Shown here: positions 20,759 through 29,981 of the stretch, in pieces
Layout: each line of letters starts with the position of its first letter
Numbering within the stretch: position 1 is the stretch's first letter
Source of the DNA: Mycobacterium barrassiae
GTDB lineage: Bacteria; Actinomycetota; Actinomycetes; Mycobacteriales; Mycobacteriaceae
Direction of reading: 5' to 3'
Length of the DNA stretch: 64,000 nt
NCBI RefSeq assembly: GCF_025822765.1
Contig: NZ_JACKUK010000016.1
Coordinates: 438,486-502,485 of the forward strand
Notes under the pieces: generated by a model
Seen by the model: only the letters and a program-made list of their open reading frames with translations
Database searches by the model: none
Told to the model about the DNA's origin: nothing
Program-made: the position numbers and the translations under genes

Positions 20759-21445
20759 TCACGGAGGTCCGGCCTTGTATCCCACTCCTCGAACAGTCAG
20801 TACCACCTGCGGGTTCTCCGGGTCCTTTTCGACCTTCGCCCGCAAACGCTGGACATGCACGTTCACCAAACGGGTGTCGGCGGGGTGACGGTATCCCCAC
20901 ACCTGTTCGAGCAGCACATCACGAGTAAACACCTGCCGTGGTTTGCGCGCCAACGCCACCAACAGGTCGAACTCCAGCGGCGTCAGGGAAATCTGTTCAC
21001 CGAGCCGGGTGACCTTGTGAGCCGGTACGTCGATGTCCACGTCGGCGATCGACAGCATCTCGGCGGGCTCGTCCTCGTTGCGGCGAAGACGGGCGCGCAC
21101 ACGCGCGACGAGCTCCTTGGGCTTGAACGGCTTCATCACGTAGTCGTCGGCGCCGGACTCCAGGCCCAGCACGACGTCGACGGTGTCGGTCTTGGCCGTC
21201 AGCATGACGATCGGCACGCCTGAGTCCGCGCGCAGCACGCGGCACACGTCGATGCCGTTCATACCGGGCAGCATCAGGTCGAGCAGCACCAGGTCGGGCC
21301 GCAGTTCGCGGACCGCCGTCAGCGCTTGGGTGCCGTCACCGATGACCGCGGTATCGAACCCCTCCCCGCGCAGCACGATGGTGAGCATCTCGGCGAGCGA
21401 AGGGTCGTCATCGACAACCAGAATCCTTTGCCTCATGGTGTCCAT
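20759..21445 (-). CDS. mtrA: Response regulator MtrA (OmpR family)
   Basis: Essential regulator of division, replication-linked and cell-wall hydrolase genes. With the ATG at 21445 the product is 228 residues and begins [14 protein letters not shown] as in M. tuberculosis; a start 21 bp upstream is possible but not conserved. The receiver domain has Asp13/Asp14 and phospho-acceptor Asp56 (LLDLMLPG). The winged-helix C-terminus shows [13 protein letters not shown] and [17 protein letters not shown]. It is downstream of, but separated by a hairpin from, the C39-like gene at 21606. Confidence 0.98.
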   Translation of the reverse strand: MDTMRQRILVVDDDPSLAEMLTIVLRGEGFDTAVIGDGTQALTAVRELRPDLVLLDLMLPGMNGIDVCRVLRADSGVPIVMLTAKTDTVDVVLGLESGADDYVMKPFKPKELVARVRARLRRNEDEPAEMLSIADVDIDVPAHKVTRLGEQISLTPLEFDLLVALARKPRQVFTRDVLLEQVWGYRHPADTRLVNVHVQRLRAKVEKDPENPQVVLTVRGVGYKAGPP

Positions 21446-21550
21446 GGTGTCACCAGATCGCGACAAACTGCGGGTACCACACGCGCGTTTTGCCTATTGA
21501 CCCGCCGCGGAGGCACATCTGCGGCCCACTTTTGGGGCTACCCATGGGCA

Positions 21551-21586
21551 GAAGCCGCGGCGCGTCGAGTTCGCGCCGCGGGCTTC
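21551..21586 (-). terminator. Terminator downstream of C39-like copy 2
   Basis: GAAGCC-GCGGCGCG (21551-21564) pairs with CGCGCCGC-GGGCTTC (21572-21586) with one bulged base and a 7-nt loop. It begins 20 bp after the minus-strand stop at 21606 and lies about 105 bp before the mtrA start, so it insulates mtrAB-lpqB from the accessory island. Confidence 0.75.
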
Positions 21587-21605
21587 CCCGCCTTGAGGGA
21601 CATCC

Positions 21606-22289
21606 TCAGGCGGCGTCCAGGGTGATGACCATGTCGTGGCCGCTGGTCTTCCAGGCTGCCTCGAAGACGTCGATCGGGACCTGCTCGTCGGCGCCGTCGT
21701 CGGTGCCGCTGTCGTTGAGGTGCACGATGCCGGCTTCGGTGTCGACGCCGGTGACCACCAGGTCATGGTCGGCGGTCGTGCGGTCCCCGTCTTCGTCCCA
21801 GATGGTTTCGGCGTTGACCCCTGCGATCACCTTGCGGCCCTCGTCGAGCGCATTCACGAGCGCCGTCATACCGGTCGGGACACCGATCTCGGCTGCGATG
21901 TCGTCGTCGGTGTAGACGGCGCGGATGCCGTAGTGCGCCAGCAGGATGGGCAGGTCCTCCGAGTCGGTACCGTTGCCCCCGTCCGGGTTGCCGGGCGGCG
22001 GCGGGAGGTAGATCGGGCCGTCGTGGTTTGCGCTCGGCGTGGCACCGGCCAAGGCGACGATCTCGTCTTCGGTCGGCTGGCGGCCGGTCAGCTGTCCCAC
22101 CACATCGGCCGTGGCCATCAACGAACAGTCGTCGAGGTGCTGTTCGACAAAGAACGACGCGGCGTCATCGGGGTTGCCGTGGATGTCGGGGGTGTCGGCA
22201 TTGGCGATGCCACCGGCCAGGCCGACCGCAGCAGCGCCGATCAGGACGGCGGCGGTGACAGAGCGGATGCTGATCGTGAAGGTCTTCAT
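21606..22289 (-). CDS. Secreted C39-peptidase-like protein (copy 2)
   Basis: The 227-residue paralogue of the protein at 2774-3412. The signal peptide is probably cleaved after NA-A near residue 31. The triad candidates are Cys55 in DDCSLMATADV, His175 in TADHDLVVTGVD and Asp193 in HLNDSG. Both proteins share NAETIWD, EDLPI/KDLPI and DDGADEQV. The two differ mainly in a Pro/Gly loop (residues 94-108) found only here. It is the last gene of the island with the kinase and EmbR-like genes. The substrate is unknown; autonomous export through Sec is expected. Confidence 0.85.
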   Translation of the reverse strand: MKTFTISIRSVTAAVLIGAAAVGLAGGIANADTPDIHGNPDDAASFFVEQHLDDCSLMATADVVGQLTGRQPTEDEIVALAGATPSANHDGPIYLPPPPGNPDGGNGTDSEDLPILLAHYGIRAVYTDDDIAAEIGVPTGMTALVNALDEGRKVIAGVNAETIWDEDGDRTTADHDLVVTGVDTEAGIVHLNDSGTDDGADEQVPIDVFEAAWKTSGHDMVITLDAA

Positions 22290-22355
22290 GGGTTTTCCTT
22301 TTCTCGAGGCGCCCGTTCTGCGCCGGTGAGAAAAGGTTCGACCCAGCCACTACCG

Positions 22356-22376
22356 AGATCCTTGAGGGATTCTTGA
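22356..22376 (-). promoter_or_regulatory. Tandem direct repeat (TCAAGAA-N4-TCAAGGA) upstream of C39-like copy 2
   Basis: On the minus strand TCAAGAATCC (22376-22367) is followed after one base by TCAAGGATCT (22365-22356), an 11-bp period. Exactly 66 bp separate it from the start at 22289, the same distance as for copy 1. The element matches that at 2687-2707 in 18 of the 20 repeat positions. Its location suggests an activator site overlapping the -35 region; a GAACCT candidate -10 follows about 16 bp later. Confidence 0.7.
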
Positions 22377-22407
22377 GCCGATCGAAGCGGCCCCGGTCTC
22401 AGTGACG

Positions 22408-23961
<1,554 letters not shown>

Positions 23962-24073
23962 CGCCGCCCTTCCTCGCACGCGTCCCGGTCCCACCGGGCC
24001 GGGTGTCCCCACTTCGGCTTTCCGAGCACCGTACTACTTCGCCCACAGCGACGGCGCAAGCGGCGCGTCGGCG

Positions 24074-25219
24074 TCAGTTCGCCGCCGCAGAGGCGTCGTA
24101 CTCGAATGTGAACAGGTGCCCGCAGATCCGGATCTGATCGCCGTGGGCCAGCGCGACGCTGCCCTGGATCCGCGTGCCGTTGAGCTCCACGCCGTTGGCC
24201 GAGCGCAGATCGCTGATCGCGAAACCTGTTCCGGTGTCGATGATCGCCGCATGGTGGCGGCTGACCTTCGCGTCGTCCAGCACGATGTCGTTGTCGGGCA
24301 GCCTGCCGATCTTGGTGGCGACCGAGCTCAACGGGTGACGGTCGCCCGATGCGGCCACCAACCACACCGCCCCGCCGCGTGCCTCTACCTGCGTGCGCTG
24401 GTCGAGCACCGTCTTCGCGCCCGCGGCCGTGGTTTGCGCGGTCGCCTTCACGTCCAGCGGCTGCTGGCGCAGGATCTTGTCGTGCAAGGTCTGCACTGTC
24501 GGACCGGGATCGATGCCCAGGTCGTTTGCCAGTGCGGTTTTCAGCCGACGGTAGGCGTCGAGCGCGTCGGACTGGCGTTCACAGAGGTAGTAGGCGCTGA
24601 TCAGCTGAGCCCACAGCGGTTCGCGGTAGGGATGGTCGGCCACCAGGGCTTCCACCTCGCCGATGATCAACGCGGCCCGACCGCAGGCGAGTTCGGCTTC
24701 GGCGTGGGCGGTGGCCACAGTCAGGCGCTCCTCGTCGAGGGCGGTCGCAAACGGGTCGACGAACGGGAACTCGCGCAGATCCTCGAGCACGTCGCCGCGC
24801 CACTGCTTCAGCGCGGCCGCCAGGTGCCGGCTCGCCCGCTCGAAATCTCCGGCCGCACCGGCCAGTACCCCCGCGGTCTTCTCCGCCGCGAACCGGCCGA
24901 GATCGCACGCGCTGTCGGCCACGGTCAACCGGTATCCGGGGGCGACGCTTGCCAACGTCTTCTGTGGCGCGGGGTCCGCCTGGCCGATGAGCTTGCGCAG
25001 GTTCGAGACATACGAGTGGACGCTGCCCCGGGCGCCGGGCAGCGGCGAATCGCCCCACACCGCGTTGATCAGCGTGTCGACGGCCACCGCGCGGTTGCGG
25101 TTGATCACCAGCGTGGCGAGGATGGCGCGCAGCTTCGGCGTCCCCACTGCCACGTCGACACCGTCGATGGTCATCTGCAGCGGGCCGAGCACACCGAAAC
25201 CGAGAGCTTTACCCGCCAT
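24074..25219 (-). CDS. EmbR-like transcriptional regulator (SARP winged helix, BTAD, FHA)
   Basis: The 381-residue protein has the three-domain plan of EmbR. Residues 1-100 are an OmpR/SARP-type DNA-binding domain (GTPKLRAILATLVINRNRAV; SVHSYVSNLRKLIG). Residues 100-255 are the bacterial activation domain. Residues 285-380 are an FHA domain with GRLPDND (Gly305-Arg306), Ser320-Arg-His322 and Asn342-Gly, the phospho-Thr-reading residues, all intact. Similarity to M. tuberculosis EmbR is strong throughout. The start at 25219 (MAGKALGFGVLG) fits EmbR better than an upstream in-frame start. The next gene is a membrane kinase. It may be the embR orthologue relocated, or a paralogue; another embR elsewhere cannot be excluded. 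Confidence 0.93.
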   Translation of the reverse strand: MAGKALGFGVLGPLQMTIDGVDVAVGTPKLRAILATLVINRNRAVAVDTLINAVWGDSPLPGARGSVHSYVSNLRKLIGQADPAPQKTLASVAPGYRLTVADSACDLGRFAAEKTAGVLAGAAGDFERASRHLAAALKQWRGDVLEDLREFPFVDPFATALDEERLTVATAHAEAELACGRAALIIGEVEALVADHPYREPLWAQLISAYYLCERQSDALDAYRRLKTALANDLGIDPGPTVQTLHDKILRQQPLDVKATAQTTAAGAKTVLDQRTQVEARGGAVWLVAASGDRHPLSSVATKIGRLPDNDIVLDDAKVSRHHAAIIDTGTGFAISDLRSANGVELNGTRIQGSVALAHGDQIRICGHLFTFEYDASAAAN

Positions 25220-25311
25220 GTGGTGCGCCACCTTCCCCTCGATGTGCCTCCGCCGGGTCAATTGTGTCCTAGCGCTGGGTCTTGGCACGGGGGCCGGTCC
25301 AGGAAACCGCC

Positions 25312-25343
25312 CTGGGGGCGCGGGCTTTCGCCCACGCCCCCAG
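25312..25343 (-). terminator. Terminator downstream of the secreted repeat-protein gene
   Basis: CTGGGGGCG-C-GGGC pairs with GCCC-A-CGCCCCCAG around the loop TTTC. The single C/A mismatch becomes a G-U wobble in a minus-strand transcript, so the stem suits the gene ending at 25381. It separates that gene from the EmbR-like gene. Confidence 0.7.
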
Positions 25344-25380
25344 AAACGGTGCTGCGGTTATCCAGTTGTCAGCCGTTGGC

Positions 25381-26571
25381 TCACCGCTTGGCGACGGCGA
25401 CGTTGTAGCCGGGCAGCGGTCCCTCCGACGGCGCCGCGAGTCCGGGAAGTTGCAGCGTCTTGGTGATCTCGAACTGACGCTCACCGCTCGCGTTCTTCGA
25501 CCACTGACCCCAGGCGGTGTCGACGCCGTCGATCAACACTCGGCGCGCACCCATGGTGTTGTCGTCCCCGAGGTCGACCAGCGTCTTGACCCGGAACGGC
25601 TGGGAGATGCCGGTCGAGTAACGCAGTTGCACCAGGACGTTCTTCAGGGCTGCGGGCGGTGCCGGCTTGGGGGCGCCGCCGGTGAAGCTGCCCACGGACA
25701 CCTGCCTGATCGGCCCGGACGGTGACGCGACCACCGCCGTGAACGGATACACGCCCGCGGCGGGGGTGTTCAGGACGACGCGCTGCAAGGGCGGCACGGT
25801 GACGATCCGCGGGGCGTTGCCGTAGGTGTAGACCAACTGCAGCGGGTTGTTGTACGGGTTGAGAATGACCGGCCGGTTGTAGGTGTCATAGCTGACCCAG
25901 CTCGAATCCCACGTTGTCACTTCACGATTCCACTCGCCGGCGGCCACCGTGCTGTCGCTCGTCATCGCCTGGGTGACGAGCTCACTTATCTGCTCGACAT
26001 CGGCCTGCTGTGCCGGCTCGGGATCAGCCAACACTGGCTCGGCGTCGTCGGCCACGTCGACATCGTGCGGTGACGGGGCGTCGGCGACCGGTGTGCTGTC
26101 CGGGATATCGGCAGGCGCCTCCGCGGGTGCGTCGGCGGGTGCCTCGGGCACCGAATCGGCGGGCGCGTCGCCGGGTACGTCCGCCGGCTCCTCGGGGGTC
26201 GAATCGGCGGGCGCCTCCGCCGGAACGTCGGCAGGCTCCTCGGGCGCCGAATCCGCAGGCGCCTCCGCCGGCTCCTCGGGCACGTCCGCGGGCGCCTCCG
26301 CCGGCTCCTCGGGCATGTCCACGGGCGCCTCGGGCTCTGAATCGGCAGGGGCCGCTGGCATGTCGTAGTCGTTGTCGAACGCCGCCACATCGCCCGACGA
26401 GTCGTCGTCGTCGGCCTTGTGCCCGGAGAACTGCTGCGAGTGCGCGGCCGGCACTCCCGTGGCCCAATCCTGATGGCCCGGGGTCACGGCGGCGCTGGCG
26501 CCGCCCGCCAGGCCGATGGCCGCGCTGCCGATGAGGCCGGCGACCAGAGCCGCGCGGATGGTGTTCTTCAT
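25381..26571 (-). CDS. Secreted protein with acidic Pro/Ala/Glu repeats
   Basis: The 396-residue exported protein has a signal peptide (MKNTIRAALVAGLIGSAAIG) with likely cleavage near GASA (residue 28). Residues about 75-170 are a low-complexity acidic tract built from variations of EAPADVPEEPA. The C-terminal 190 residues form a beta-rich domain (WVSYDTYNRPVILNPYNNP; VTVPPLQRVVLNTP; VLVQLRYSTGISQPFRV) of a kind I associate with mycobacterial secreted proteins of unknown function. It is first in the island, between tmk and the EmbR-like gene. I infer a surface or wall-spanning role from the tract; the sequence does not show binding partners. Confidence 0.85.
   Translation of the reverse strand: MKNTIRAALVAGLIGSAAIGLAGGASAAVTPGHQDWATGVPAAHSQQFSGHKADDDDSSGDVAAFDNDYDMPAAPADSEPEAPVDMPEEPAEAPADVPEEPAEAPADSAPEEPADVPAEAPADSTPEEPADVPGDAPADSVPEAPADAPAEAPADIPDSTPVADAPSPHDVDVADDAEPVLADPEPAQQADVEQISELVTQAMTSDSTVAAGEWNREVTTWDSSWVSYDTYNRPVILNPYNNPLQLVYTYGNAPRIVTVPPLQRVVLNTPAAGVYPFTAVVASPSGPIRQVSVGSFTGGAPKPAPPAALKNVLVQLRYSTGISQPFRVKTLVDLGDDNTMGARRVLIDGVDTAWGQWSKNASGERQFEITKTLQLPGLAAPSEGPLPGYNVAVAKR
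26100..26335 (-). repeat. In-frame Pro/Ala/Glu repeat tract
   Basis: Degenerate in-frame units of 9-15 residues, consensus EAPAD-(V/S)-PEEPA, appear about ten times. DNA copies differ at third positions, so this is old protein-level repetition rather than recent slippage. The tract is rich in Asp/Glu/Pro and probably forms an extended spacer. Confidence 0.75.
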
Positions 26572-26634
26572 GTTCTGCTCCTGTGTCGGTTCCAGGCACC
26601 CGAGTGGTGCTGGTGGTGACAACAGGCTGCGAGG

Positions 26635-26655
26635 ACCGCCTCCAGGGATTCTTAC
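26635..26655 (-). promoter_or_regulatory. Partial copy of the TCAAGAATCC element upstream of the secreted repeat-protein gene
   Basis: On the minus strand GTAAGAATCC (26655-26646) matches the first half of the shared element in 8 of 10 positions; the second half (TGGAGGCGGT) is weak. It lies 63 bp before the start codon, against 66 bp at the two C39-like genes. GGACCGCC (26633-26640) and GGCGGTCC (26663-26670) flank it as an inverted repeat right after the tmk stop. Confidence 0.4.
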
Positions 26656-26671
26656 GCTCCCCGGCGGTCCG

Positions 26672-27298
26672 CTAGGACAACCGGTTCGCGAGCTCACCCG
26701 CATCGACGTCGGGCGGCACGACCGCCCAGCGGCCGCCCCAGTTGGCCGTGGCCAGCGCGCTGTAGACCTCGCCGGTGCGACGCTGCAGGCCGTCGTCGCG
26801 TTCGTATGCGTCCTTCGCGCGGTCGGCCTCTTCTCGGGCGCGGTTCTCCGCCCGTTCGGCGGCAAGCTCGATCGGCACCGCGAGCAGGATCTGGGCGTCG
26901 GGCTTCGGGAGCTGGAGACGGTCGTATTCGAGATGGCGCACCCATTCCACGACCTCACCGTCGGCGCCCTGGTGCAGCCGGGCCGCGCTGTAGGCGGCGT
27001 TGGAGGCGACGTAGCGGTCGAGGATCACGACATCGTATGCATCGGTGAGGTGGCCGATCTGTTCCTTGGCGCCGGCGCGGTCGAGGGCGAACAGCACCGC
27101 CATCGCGTAGACCGAGTCGGCCAGATCGCCGTGGGCCCCGCGCAACGCCTCGGCGGCCAGGTCGGCCTCCACCGAATGGTGGTAGCGCGGAAACGCAAGG
27201 GTGGCGACCGATTTGTGCGCACCCTCGAAGGCGGTGCGCAGACCGTTGGTCAAGGTGCGCTTGCCGGCACCGTCGACACCTTCGATCACGATGAGCAC
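26672..27298 (-). CDS. tmk: Thymidylate kinase (dTMP kinase)
   Basis: Phosphorylates dTMP to dTDP. The 208-residue length is standard. The P-loop is EGVDGAGKRT, the dTMP-binding motif is ILDRYVASNAAYSAAR, and the LID region carries REEADRAKDAYERD. In M. tuberculosis tmk (Rv3247c) directly precedes mtrA; here about 5 kb of accessory genes lie between them. It is divergent from the DUF899 gene, with 92 bp between the starts. Confidence 0.96.
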   Translation of the reverse strand: MLIVIEGVDGAGKRTLTNGLRTAFEGAHKSVATLAFPRYHHSVEADLAAEALRGAHGDLADSVYAMAVLFALDRAGAKEQIGHLTDAYDVVILDRYVASNAAYSAARLHQGADGEVVEWVRHLEYDRLQLPKPDAQILLAVPIELAAERAENRAREEADRAKDAYERDDGLQRRTGEVYSALATANWGGRWAVVPPDVDAGELANRLS

Positions 27299-27390
27299 CC
27301 AGCGAGCGTAACGGCGCGCCGGTCGATGAGTTTCGTCGCCGCCGACGGTCTACTCAGATGACCAACCTGGAGCACGGGAGCGATGAAGTG

Positions 27391-28089
27391 ATGACGACAC
27401 ACACCGTCGGGACGCGGGAGCAGTGGCGGGCCGCGTACGAGCAGCAGCTGGCCAAGGAAAAAGAGCTGACCCGACGCGCCACCGAACTTGCCGAGGAACG
27501 CCGCAGACTGCCGTGGGTGCCGGTGGACAAGCAGTACCTGTTCGACACCACAGCCGGAAAGCGCACGCTGGCCGAACTGTTCGACGGCCGCTCACAGCTG
27601 ATCGTGCGGCACTTCATGCACGGGCCCAAGACGCCGGAGGGCTGCCCGGGGTGCACGTTCGAGACGGACAATCTGGTCGGCGCCGTGCCACATCTGGCGC
27701 ACCGGGACGTGACGTTCGTGCTGGCGTCACGATCGCCGCTGCCGGTGCTCACGGCGTACAAGCAGCGGATGGGTTGGGACGTGGAGTGGGTGTCGTCCGG
27801 CGGCACCGACTTCGATGCCGACTTCTTCCACTACATGCATGTCCCGACGCCACGCCGGGGCAGCGGCAACATGCTCGACGTGATGGAGCTGATGGCGCTG
27901 AGCTGCTTCGCGCTGGAGGACGGCCCGGAGGGCAGCCCAGAGAAAAGCACTGTCTACCACACGTATTCGACCTACGACCGCGGGACCGAGGCGCTGAACG
28001 CGACGTGGCAGCTGCTCGACCGCGCGCCTCGGGGCCGGGGTGACGACTTCTCGAACTGGCCGCGCAAGCGCGATGAGTACGACACGTAG
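27391..28089 (+). CDS. DUF899 family thioredoxin-like protein
   Basis: A 232-residue cytosolic protein with the DUF899 pattern: an N-terminal charged helix (QQLAKEKELTRRATELAEERRRL), VRHFMHGPKTPEGCPGCTF with a CPGC motif, and a C-terminal YHTYSTYDRG. The fold is thioredoxin-like and CPGC resembles a redox centre, but no reaction is known to me for this family. The start at 27391 has GGGAG about 10 nt upstream; an ATG 33 bp earlier has none. The gene converges on the lipase gene with 11 bp between stops. Confidence 0.87.
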   Translation: MTTHTVGTREQWRAAYEQQLAKEKELTRRATELAEERRRLPWVPVDKQYLFDTTAGKRTLAELFDGRSQLIVRHFMHGPKTPEGCPGCTFETDNLVGAVPHLAHRDVTFVLASRSPLPVLTAYKQRMGWDVEWVSSGGTDFDADFFHYMHVPTPRRGSGNMLDVMELMALSCFALEDGPEGSPEKSTVYHTYSTYDRGTEALNATWQLLDRAPRGRGDDFSNWPRKRDEYDT

Positions 28090-28100
28090 CGACGCGTCGA

Positions 28101-29405
28101 TCAGAACTGGCCGCAGTTCGGTGTCGTCGGCAATCCGTTGAACCGGTCGGCAATCCACTGCATCGCCCGCTCCCCGTCCACCAGCATCGGCAGCCCGTGG
28201 TTGACGATGGCCTTGTTCAGAAAGGGCGGCTGCTCGTTGGTCCACATCTGCACATCGGCGCCCTGAGCGCACCAGTCGCGGCCCAGCTGAGCGGCCGGCC
28301 CGTACGGCACCAACGGGTCGAACCGGTTGCTGAGGATCATCACCGGCGCGTTGGGCTTGTACATGCCCAGCTTCTGCATGTCGAACAGGCTGCTGAACGG
28401 TTCCTGATTGACCAGTTCGTGGATGTCCTCGGTGAAGTACGGCTGTAGGTGGCGGAACATGAACTTCGTCAGGGTCTCGGCCACGCACTGGTCCTGCACC
28501 TTGTTCAGGAGATCCGCCCCGCGCGGCGTCATCTTCGAGCGGATCACCTGCTCGAACTCCGGGTAGGTGGTGATCACCGAGTTGAGTGCATAGCCGACGG
28601 CGCCGACCAGGACACTGCCGTCCGCGTACGGAAACAGTTCCTTCAGATCCGCAGGCGGCGCGCCCGCGTACGTTCCGACGACGTTGAGCTCCGGTGCGTA
28701 CGACGGCGCCAACTCAGCCGCCGACGCCGCCGCGCCGCCGCCCTGCGAATAACCCCAAAAGGCAAGCGGGCCATGCGGATCCAGCGATGTGTCGGGAAGC
28801 CGCAGCGCCGCCCTGCCGGCGTCGAGCATCGCGTTGCCCTGGGCGACCCGATTGACGTAGGTGTGCAATCCGGGTGTGCCGAGGCCCTGGTAGTCGGTCA
28901 TCACGATCGCGAAACCCCGCGCCACCATCGTGGCGACGAACAACTCCTCGTAGTTGAACGCCAGGTCCAGCCACGGCGACCAGTGGATGCCCTGATTGAA
29001 CTGCCGCGACGGCGCGCACTGGTCGCCCTGCCCCTGAGTCCCTGGCCCGTACACGATCAGCGGACGGGGTCCCTGGCCCGGCCAGTTGTTGTAGGGCTCG
29101 AAGTACGTGCCGGTGACCGCCATCGGGTTTCCGCGAGCGTCGGTGCTGCGGTACATAATTCGCGTCCCGGTCGCCATGATGGCGCCCAGCTGGCCCGACG
29201 GTTCGAGTACCAGTCGCGACGGCTCGGTGCGAATGAGATCGCCCGGCGTGCCCGGCGGCAGCGGGTCAGGCGGGGTGTAGAACGCGGTGTACTCGTCCTC
29301 GTTGAATATGGGATTCCAGTCGTCGTTGCTGGGATCGGCGTTGGCTTGTGGCGCGAAAACCGCTGCCAGCGCAACGAGAACAGCGACAACCACCCCCCGG
29401 CGCAC
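28101..29405 (-). CDS. Secreted lipase of the secretory-lipase (LIP) family
   Basis: The 434-residue exported alpha/beta hydrolase has a signal peptide ending near ANA (residue 23). The nucleophile elbow is GYSQGGGAAAS, and catalytic Asp and His candidates lie in SNRFDPLVPYG and NHGLPML. GDQCAPSRQF and the C-terminal CGQF supply Cys for disulfides. The substrate class is triacylglycerols or other lipid esters. The start is a GTG at 29405; a nearby downstream GTG is also possible. It is divergent from the hemophore-like gene. Confidence 0.88.
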   Translation of the reverse strand: MRRGVVVAVLVALAAVFAPQANADPSNDDWNPIFNEDEYTAFYTPPDPLPPGTPGDLIRTEPSRLVLEPSGQLGAIMATGTRIMYRSTDARGNPMAVTGTYFEPYNNWPGQGPRPLIVYGPGTQGQGDQCAPSRQFNQGIHWSPWLDLAFNYEELFVATMVARGFAIVMTDYQGLGTPGLHTYVNRVAQGNAMLDAGRAALRLPDTSLDPHGPLAFWGYSQGGGAAASAAELAPSYAPELNVVGTYAGAPPADLKELFPYADGSVLVGAVGYALNSVITTYPEFEQVIRSKMTPRGADLLNKVQDQCVAETLTKFMFRHLQPYFTEDIHELVNQEPFSSLFDMQKLGMYKPNAPVMILSNRFDPLVPYGPAAQLGRDWCAQGADVQMWTNEQPPFLNKAIVNHGLPMLVDGERAMQWIADRFNGLPTTPNCGQF

Positions 29406-29555
29406 ACATGGACCGTAACAGAACCGTTATGACCCTCGGCAGATGTGCAAGCACTGCGGGTTTCCTGTGCATGCGCTTGGGATCGGACGCGCCGGCGGCA
29501 GGTGAAACCCAGACTGAGAACCGAACGTGCTCGCCTGATGACCCGAGGAGTCCAC

Positions 29556-29918
29556 ATGCTCAACGCTGCCGCCACTCGCCGGCTGGTGATATCCGCATTT
29601 GCCGGCGCCGCATGGTGCGTCGCGCTGTTCAGCGCCGTCCCCCTCGCGAATGCGGATCCGCAGAATCCACCGGGCTGCACCGCTGCCGATCTCGAAGGCG
29701 TTCGGGCCGGCGTCGATGCGTCGACCGCGGCCTACCTGTTCACCCATCCGGACCTCAACGGGCTCATGGGCTCGCTGCAGGGCCAGTCGCGCGCACAGGT
29801 CGCCGAGCACGTCACGGACTACTTGAAGGCGCACCCGCAGGAGAACGTCGAGATGACCGGTATCCGTCAACCGTTGATGGATATCAAGAACCATTGCGGC
29901 GCACTGGTTTCGCCCTGA
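29556..29918 (+). CDS. Hemophore-related secreted protein (Rv0203/Rv1174c-like)
   Basis: A 120-residue exported protein with a signal peptide cleaved near ANA (residue 34). The mature part is helical with two Cys (PPGCTAADLE and IKNHCGAL), a pattern of mycobacterial haem-binding hemophore-like proteins. Haem-coordinating Tyr and His candidates are present (AAYLFTHPDLN), but binding cannot be judged from sequence alone. The start was chosen by GAGGAG placed 7 nt upstream of the ATG at 29556. Confidence 0.8.
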   Translation: MLNAAATRRLVISAFAGAAWCVALFSAVPLANADPQNPPGCTAADLEGVRAGVDASTAAYLFTHPDLNGLMGSLQGQSRAQVAEHVTDYLKAHPQENVEMTGIRQPLMDIKNHCGALVSP

Positions 29919-29937
29919 GCCCCACCACCAGAAACAC

Positions 29938-29970
29938 AGAGGCCCCTGACACGTCGCGTCAGGGGCCTCT
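29938..29970. terminator. Bidirectional terminator between the hemophore-like gene and ahcY
   Basis: AGAGGCCCCTGAC (29938-29950) and GTCAGGGGCCTCT (29958-29970) are perfect 13-bp arms around a 7-nt loop, in the 63 bp between convergent stops. Confidence 0.85.
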
Positions 29971-29981
29971 GTTCTAGAGCG

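Noticed and set aside
26100-26335. CRISPR-like array, because of regularly spaced repeats
   Set aside because: Repeats are in-frame, degenerate at third codon positions and encode a low-complexity protein tract; no unique spacers and no cas genes.
25949-26368. Plus-strand reading frame encoding Gly/Ala/Ser repeats, like a PE_PGRS-type tract
   Set aside because: It is the complement of the Pro/Ala/Glu repeat tract of the minus-strand gene; no ribosome site, and the minus-strand frame has a signal peptide and an intact domain.
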